Assembly: GCA_030612175.1 (NCBI GenBank)
Contig: JAUWOJ010000042.1
Span: 1 to 9,137 of the forward strand
Direction: 5' to 3'
Origin: Candidatus Bipolaricaulota bacterium
Lineage (GTDB): Bacteria > Bipolaricaulota > Bipolaricaulia > UBA7950 > UBA9294
Length of the DNA stretch: 9,137 nucleotides
Shown one piece after another: positions 6,440-9,137 of the stretch. Below the pieces are notes generated by a model. That model made no database searches. It had not been told where the DNA came from and was given only the letters and a program-made list of their open reading frames with translations. The position numbers were made by a program, and so were the translations under genes. Within the stretch, counting starts at the first letter, position 1, and each line of letters starts with the position of its first letter.

Positions 6440-6456
6440 GGTCAACAGCATTGACC
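6440..6456. promoter_or_regulatory. Palindrome over the aconitase -35 box (candidate operator)
   Basis: GGTCAA-CAGCA-TTGACC is a perfect 6-bp inverted repeat with a 5-base spacer. Its right arm is exactly the -35 hexamer of the aconitase promoter, so a bound dimer would block RNA polymerase. The regulator is unknown. The spacing suits many dimeric helix-turn-helix proteins, and the arm partly follows from the -35 sequence itself. Confidence 0.5.
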
Positions 6457-6478
6457 CTGAAGTTGAAAACTGTATAAT
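6451..6478 (+). promoter_or_regulatory. Aconitase promoter
   Basis: TTGACC (6451-6456), 16 bases, TATAAT (6473-6478): 5 of 6 and 6 of 6 consensus matches. The start of transcription is predicted near 6485, giving a short leader of about 17 bases that holds the ribosome binding site. Confidence 0.8.
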
Positions 6479-6489
6479 GGCCAGCTTGA

Positions 6490-6497
6490 GAGGTGAT
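6490..6497 (+). promoter_or_regulatory. Ribosome binding site that decides the aconitase start
   Basis: GAGGTGAT is an 8-base match to the complement of the 16S rRNA 3' end, 4 bases before GTG 6502. The earlier GTG at 6493 lies inside this site and cannot use it, so 6502 is preferred. Confidence 0.8.
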
Positions 6498-6501
6498 AAC
6501 C

Positions 6502-8400
6502 GTGTCTAAAACAGTAACAGAGAAGATTCTTTCGCGGCACGTACAGGAAGGAACTTTGTGTAAGGGAACAGAAATCGGAATACGGATCGATCATTGCCTG
6601 ACACAGGATTCTACGGGAACAATGGCATGGCTCGAGTTTGAGTCACTTGGCTTAGAACGCGTTAAGGCAGAGCTTGTTGTCTCCTATTCAGATCATACCT
6701 CACTCGGATTCAAAGGCGAATCAACTGACGACCACGCCTTTCTTAAGGCCATAGCGTCGCGCTACGGAGCCAAGTTCTCCAAGAACGGGAATGGCGTATG
6801 TCATCAACTTCACTACGAACGTTTCGGCGCGCCAGGAAAGACATTGCTCGGCTCCGATTCTCACACACCGACGGCTGGCGGACTGGGGATGCTTGGGATT
6901 GGCGCAGGTGGAATGGATGTAGCCGTAGCGGCAGGAGGAGGGCTTTTTCATCTTGTTGTCCCCAAGCTGATGCAAATTGTCCTCAAGGGCAAGCTTTCAT
7001 GGGGAGTGGCGGCAAAAGACATTGCGCTAGAGATTCTACGGCGGATCTCGGTAAAGGGAGGAGTGGGCTACTTTCTCGAGTTTGCTGGCCCCGGTGTAAA
7101 GAACCTTTCAGTACCACAACGAGCAACAATAACTAATATGTGCACGGAAACCGGAGCAACTTCTTCAATCTTCCCCTCAGACAAGGTAACACGGAAATTC
7201 TTACGCATGCAAGGTCGCGAGGAAGACTGGGACAAGCTTGTTCCAGACCCCAATGCCAAATACGACAAGAGCCTGGAAATCGATCTTTCTTCATTGAAAC
7301 CGCTTGTAGCAATGCCAGGAATGCCAGACAATGTCTATGATATTGACGAAGTTCTAGGAACAAAGATCGATCAAGTCTTCATAGGTTCTTGTACCAATGG
7401 AAGTTATCACGACATCAAGATTGTCGCAGAGATGCTCAAGAACAAGCATGTCTCTACAGACTTCGATGTGATTGTCTCTCCCGCGTCCAGGCAGGTATGG
7501 GAAATGCTGATAGCGGACGGGAGTTTCTTCGATCTTACCAAAGCTGGAGTGCGCATGATCGAACCTGGCTGTAATGCATGCATCGGAATTGGCTTTGTCC
7601 CGGGATATGAGCATTTGTCCCTGCGTACGGTAAATCGGAACTGGAAGGGGCGTGGGGGAAGCAAGTTCGGGAAGATCGCGCTCTGTAGCCCTGAGGTAGC
7701 GGCTGCATCGGCGCTTGCCGGACGAATAGCTGATCCACGCGAGCTTCCGCCGGTAACAGTCAAGACCGATTGCCTCATCATAGATGATTACCTCATCATA
7801 AAACCATCTGGAGGGGGGAGTCCAATCGAACGCGCGCCGAACATCGTTCAATTGGAGCCACAAGAGCCTCTTGCTTCGGTCCTTGAAGGAGAAGTACTGC
7901 TCAAGCTAGGTGACGGTATCTCAACTGATGCCATCCTTCCAGCAGGACCGCTCACACAGCACCTACGCAGCAACCTTCCCGAGATAGCTAAGTTCACCTT
8001 CTACTATGAGGACAAGAACTTCGCGGAGCGCGCCCTGGAAAAGAGTGGTGGATTCATCGTTGGAGGCGACAATTACGGGCAGGGTTCATCGCGCGAGCAC
8101 GCAGCCCTCGCCCCATGGCAACTAGGAATCAAGGCAGTTTTCGCTAAGAGCTATGCTCGCATCCACCGCGCCAACCTGATTAACGTAGGGATCATCCCAT
8201 TTATTTGCGATACAAGTACTCTGGATCAAGGAGATCGACTGGAGGTAGACGTATCTGACCTCGGCCGGGAATTAAGCGTTGAGAACAAGGCAAAGGGAAG
8301 CACCATTAAGATACATCACGACCTTTCTCCGCGCGAAATCGAGATGATAAAAATCGGTGGGCTACTCGCCTATACTGCACAGAAAGGCGCTGGTCAATAG
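6502..8400 (+). CDS. acn: Aconitate hydratase, Aquifex-type single-chain aconitase
   Basis: A 632-aa aconitase-superfamily enzyme, expected to isomerise citrate and isocitrate in the TCA cycle with a [4Fe-4S] cluster. Large-domain motifs are RIDHCLTQDSTGTMAW (28-43), GSDSHTPTAGG (117-127), cluster cysteines C297 (IGSCTNGS), C357 and C360 (GCNACIG), and RTVNRNWKGRGGS with its substrate arginines (375-387). A linker (about 415-460) leads to the swivel domain: LGDGISTDAILPAG (469-482), GGDNYGQGSSREHAALAP (521-538) and AKSYARIHRANLINVGI (548-564). Length and motifs fit the Aquifex-type aconitase family rather than the ~900-aa AcnA or two-subunit isopropylmalate isomerase. Two swivel positions look unusual: Ala in STDAI, where His is common, and Trp after APxx (APWQLG), where Arg or Lys is usual. 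Homoaconitase-like specificity cannot be excluded. It has its own promoter. Confidence 0.92.
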   Translation: MSKTVTEKILSRHVQEGTLCKGTEIGIRIDHCLTQDSTGTMAWLEFESLGLERVKAELVVSYSDHTSLGFKGESTDDHAFLKAIASRYGAKFSKNGNGVCHQLHYERFGAPGKTLLGSDSHTPTAGGLGMLGIGAGGMDVAVAAGGGLFHLVVPKLMQIVLKGKLSWGVAAKDIALEILRRISVKGGVGYFLEFAGPGVKNLSVPQRATITNMCTETGATSSIFPSDKVTRKFLRMQGREEDWDKLVPDPNAKYDKSLEIDLSSLKPLVAMPGMPDNVYDIDEVLGTKIDQVFIGSCTNGSYHDIKIVAEMLKNKHVSTDFDVIVSPASRQVWEMLIADGSFFDLTKAGVRMIEPGCNACIGIGFVPGYEHLSLRTVNRNWKGRGGSKFGKIALCSPEVAAASALAGRIADPRELPPVTVKTDCLIIDDYLIIKPSGGGSPIERAPNIVQLEPQEPLASVLEGEVLLKLGDGISTDAILPAGPLTQHLRSNLPEIAKFTFYYEDKNFAERALEKSGGFIVGGDNYGQGSSREHAALAPWQLGIKAVFAKSYARIHRANLINVGIIPFICDTSTLDQGDRLEVDVSDLGRELSVENKAKGSTIKIHHDLSPREIEMIKIGGLLAYTAQKGAGQ

Positions 8401-8415
8401 AAGGCTCGCGATCCC

Positions 8416-8431
8416 TCACCATGAATGGTGA
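8416..8431 (+). terminator. Short hairpin after aconitase
   Basis: TCACCAT-GA-ATGGTGA is a perfect inverted repeat (effectively a 6-bp stem with a TGAA loop) 15 bases after the aconitase stop. No U-tract follows, so it may be an RNA-stabilising hairpin or another repeat word rather than a true intrinsic terminator. Confidence 0.35.
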
Positions 8432-8451
8432 AGAGTGATGGGTGGAAAGAC

Positions 8452-8483
8452 AGTCGGCAGTCGGCAGTCGAGAAGCAGTCGGC
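8452..8483 (+). repeat. AGTCGGC 7-bp units
   Basis: AGTCGGC occurs at 8452-8458 and 8459-8465 in tandem, with a partial AGTCG at 8466-8470 and another full copy at 8477-8483. AGTCGGCAGTC at 8452-8462 is the exact reverse complement of the word repeated at 851-875. Confidence 0.85.
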
Positions 8484-8494
8484 AGCCAAAACCA

Positions 8495-8520
8495 GTTGAA
8501 TAGTCAAGTGGTTGAATAGT
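8495..8520 (+). repeat. GTTGAATAGT direct repeat
   Basis: The 10-base word occurs at 8495-8504 and 8511-8520; a drifted third copy (TTGATTGGG) follows. Confidence 0.7.
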
Positions 8521-8548
8521 TGATTGGGAAGGAGAGGAAGAATTTCGA

Positions 8549-8626
8549 ATTGCGAATCGCGAAATGCCGATTGCGAAGACCGATGGACAAACGGAGAAGA
8601 GGCGATTGCGGATTGCGAATCGCGAA
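8549..8626 (+). repeat. ATTGCGAATCGCGAA direct repeat pair with related words between
   Basis: The 15-base word occurs exactly at 8549-8563 and 8612-8626, 63 bases apart. Between them lie shorter relatives (CGATTGCG, GGATTGCG) and the 29-base unit of 8575-8603. Confidence 0.85.
8575..8603 (+). repeat. Dispersed repeat copy B (inverted partner of 491-519)
   Basis: These 29 bases start GAAGACCGAT, continue with GACAAAC and end AGAAGAGGC. They match the reverse complement of 491-519 at 26 of 29 positions with no gaps, and both copies sit among ATTGCGG-type words. Confidence 0.75.
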
Positions 8627-8631
8627 GTGAA

Positions 8632-8649
8632 AACTGACAACTGACAACT
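8632..8649 (+). repeat. AACTGAC tandem units
   Basis: AACTGAC at 8632-8638 and 8639-8645, then AACT at 8646-8649. Relaxed copies (TAACTGATTACTG, 8661-8673) continue toward the IclR promoter. Confidence 0.8.
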
Positions 8650-8677
8650 TCCTTTCCTGATAACTGATTACTGCCTA

Positions 8678-8706
8678 TTGACAAACGTTCACTAATAAGC
8701 TATTAT
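8678..8706 (+). promoter_or_regulatory. Promoter of the IclR-family gene
   Basis: TTGACA (8678-8683), 17 bases, TATTAT (8701-8706): 6 of 6 and 5 of 6 consensus matches at ideal spacing. Transcription should begin near 8713, about 50 bases before the coding start. Confidence 0.8.
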
Positions 8707-8724
8707 GCCCACATACTGAAATTG

Positions 8725-8737
8725 CATTCCCAGAATG
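8725..8737. promoter_or_regulatory. Small inverted repeat in the IclR-gene leader
   Basis: CATTC-CCA-GAATG, perfect 5-bp arms about 12 bases past the predicted transcription start. The position would suit autorepression by the regulator or a small leader hairpin; a chance match is possible at this length. Confidence 0.35.
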
Positions 8738-8765
8738 TGAGAATAAGACCTAGAGGCGGGCAGGC

Positions 8766-9137
8766 TTGAACACGCTGGAAAAATGCGTCAGAATTCTGAC
8801 TCTATTTAGCAAGACTAAGCCCATAGTAACTGTCTCGTATATTACGAAGCAACTTGGGCTTCCCTCCAGCACGATTTATCGCTATATCACTATGCTAAAG
8901 CGAAGCGGGTTGATCGAGCAAACGGACCAGGCAGGAATGTACTGCCTTGGCACAAAGATCCTAGAGCTTGCCCACAATGTCCCCAAGAAAAGCGTACAAG
9001 AAACTTCCCTTCCTATTATGGGTCAGCTGTCGGGGAAGACAGGCGAGACCGTTACTCTCACTGGACTACGCGAGCACGATGGAATTTGTCTGGAGAAGGT
9101 AGATGGACACCATGCTTTCCGTGTCTCCTTTGAACGC
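8766..9137 (+). CDS. IclR-family transcriptional regulator, N-terminal part (3' end outside window)
   Basis: The frame gives 124 residues and runs off the right edge. Residues 4-70 form the IclR winged helix-turn-helix: LEKCVRILTLFSKTKP, then ITKQLGLPSSTIYRYITMLKRSGLIEQ and YCLGTKILELAH. From about 78 the ligand-binding domain begins (LPIMGQLSGKTGETVTLTGL, then GICLEKVDG). IclR proteins are dimeric repressors or activators of catabolic genes, usually sensing a small organic acid or sugar derivative. The likely start is TTG 8766, with GAGG 9 bases upstream; an in-frame TAG at 8751-8753 rules out a longer N-terminus, and CTG 8775 is the only close alternative. It is preceded by its own promoter. 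The targets are not visible; the neighbouring aconitase is possible but unproven. Confidence 0.9.
   Translation, partial: MNTLEKCVRILTLFSKTKPIVTVSYITKQLGLPSSTIYRYITMLKRSGLIEQTDQAGMYCLGTKILELAHNVPKKSVQETSLPIMGQLSGKTGETVTLTGLREHDGICLEKVDGHHAFRVSFER

Larger units (their letters stand above)
6276..6501. other. Divergent control region between miaB and aconitase
   Basis: These 226 bases hold the miaB promoter at the left edge and the aconitase promoter, palindrome and ribosome binding site at the right. Between them (about 6320-6430) I see no gene, only an A/T-rich stretch (6413-6435) that could act as an UP element for the aconitase promoter and a run of seven T's (6403-6409) without an adjoining stem. 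Confidence 0.7.
8401..8765. other. Repeat-rich intergenic gap between aconitase and the IclR gene
   Basis: Apart from the IclR promoter at its right end, this gap consists of short drifting repeats: AGTCGGC units, GTTGAATAGT, ATTGCGAATCGCGAA, AACTGAC units and the 29-base unit shared with 491-519. I see no gene. The open frame on the minus strand translates into Ser/Gln/Phe/Arg-rich strings produced by the repeats. Confidence 0.75.

Noticed and set aside
7354..7863. 169-aa minus-strand open frame inside the aconitase gene
   Set aside because: It lies wholly within a strongly conserved coding region on the other strand and its product resembles no family; a shadow frame.
8452..8649. Possible CRISPR array
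   Set aside because: The repeats are 7-15 bases, of four unrelated types, without uniform repeat length or regular spacers, and no cas gene is present.
8394..8684. 96-aa minus-strand open frame in the second gap
   Set aside because: It spans several unrelated tandem repeats, translates into Ser/Gln/Phe strings, and overlaps the aconitase stop; judged a repeat artefact.
397..9137. tRNA, rRNA, riboswitch or toxin-antitoxin/defence genes
   Set aside because: I looked for cloverleaf, rRNA, conserved aptamer and characteristic small paired-gene patterns by eye and saw none; the genes present are housekeeping, metabolic and one insertion-sequence remnant.

Overview
The window reads as bacterial chromosome from an organism of roughly even base composition. 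The genes are ordinary housekeeping and central-metabolism genes: MiaB, DinG-type helicase, PfkB sugar kinase, CBS-domain protein, Aquifex-type aconitase and an IclR regulator. Promoters look sigma70-like (TTGACC/TATAAT, TTGACA/TATTAT, TTGATC/TATATT) and the AGGAGG or GAGGTGAT ribosome binding sites are classical. No marker here fixes a phylum. The intergenic DNA is full of short drifting word repeats of a kind I associate with uncultivated and environmental bacterial lineages; that is an impression, not a search result.

Layout. Positions 1-396 are the 3' end of an IS110-family transposase on the plus strand, cut by the window edge. Positions 397-932 are a noncoding convergent gap rich in repeats. 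A minus-strand block follows, transcribed from about 6282 down to 933: miaB, then pfkB (4-base overlap), then a two-CBS-domain protein (9-base gap, its ribosome binding site against the pfkB stop), then, after a 151-base gap holding an inverted repeat, a DinG-family helicase. Positions 6276-6501 are a divergent control region with one good promoter for miaB and one for aconitase. The plus strand then carries aconitase (6502-8400), a second repeat-rich gap (8401-8765), and the 5' part of an IclR-family regulator with its own promoter, running off the window at 9137.

How the genes work together. miaB, pfkB and the CBS gene are tightly packed and almost surely one transcript. The kinase and the CBS protein may be functionally linked (sugar phosphate metabolism plus adenylate sensing), but that is inference. 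Aconitase has its own promoter with a palindrome lying over the -35 box, a plausible operator. The IclR gene is co-oriented but separately promoted; its targets are not visible.

The most notable points are: a 29-base repeat unit shared in inverted orientation by the two gaps 8 kb apart (26 of 29 identical); a PfkB kinase whose GAGD motif reads GADD and whose nucleotide-side motifs have drifted; a DinG whose N-terminus looks like a decayed DnaQ-type exonuclease; and a near-leaderless promoter arrangement for miaB. I see no CRISPR array, tRNA, rRNA, defence island or clearly new system.
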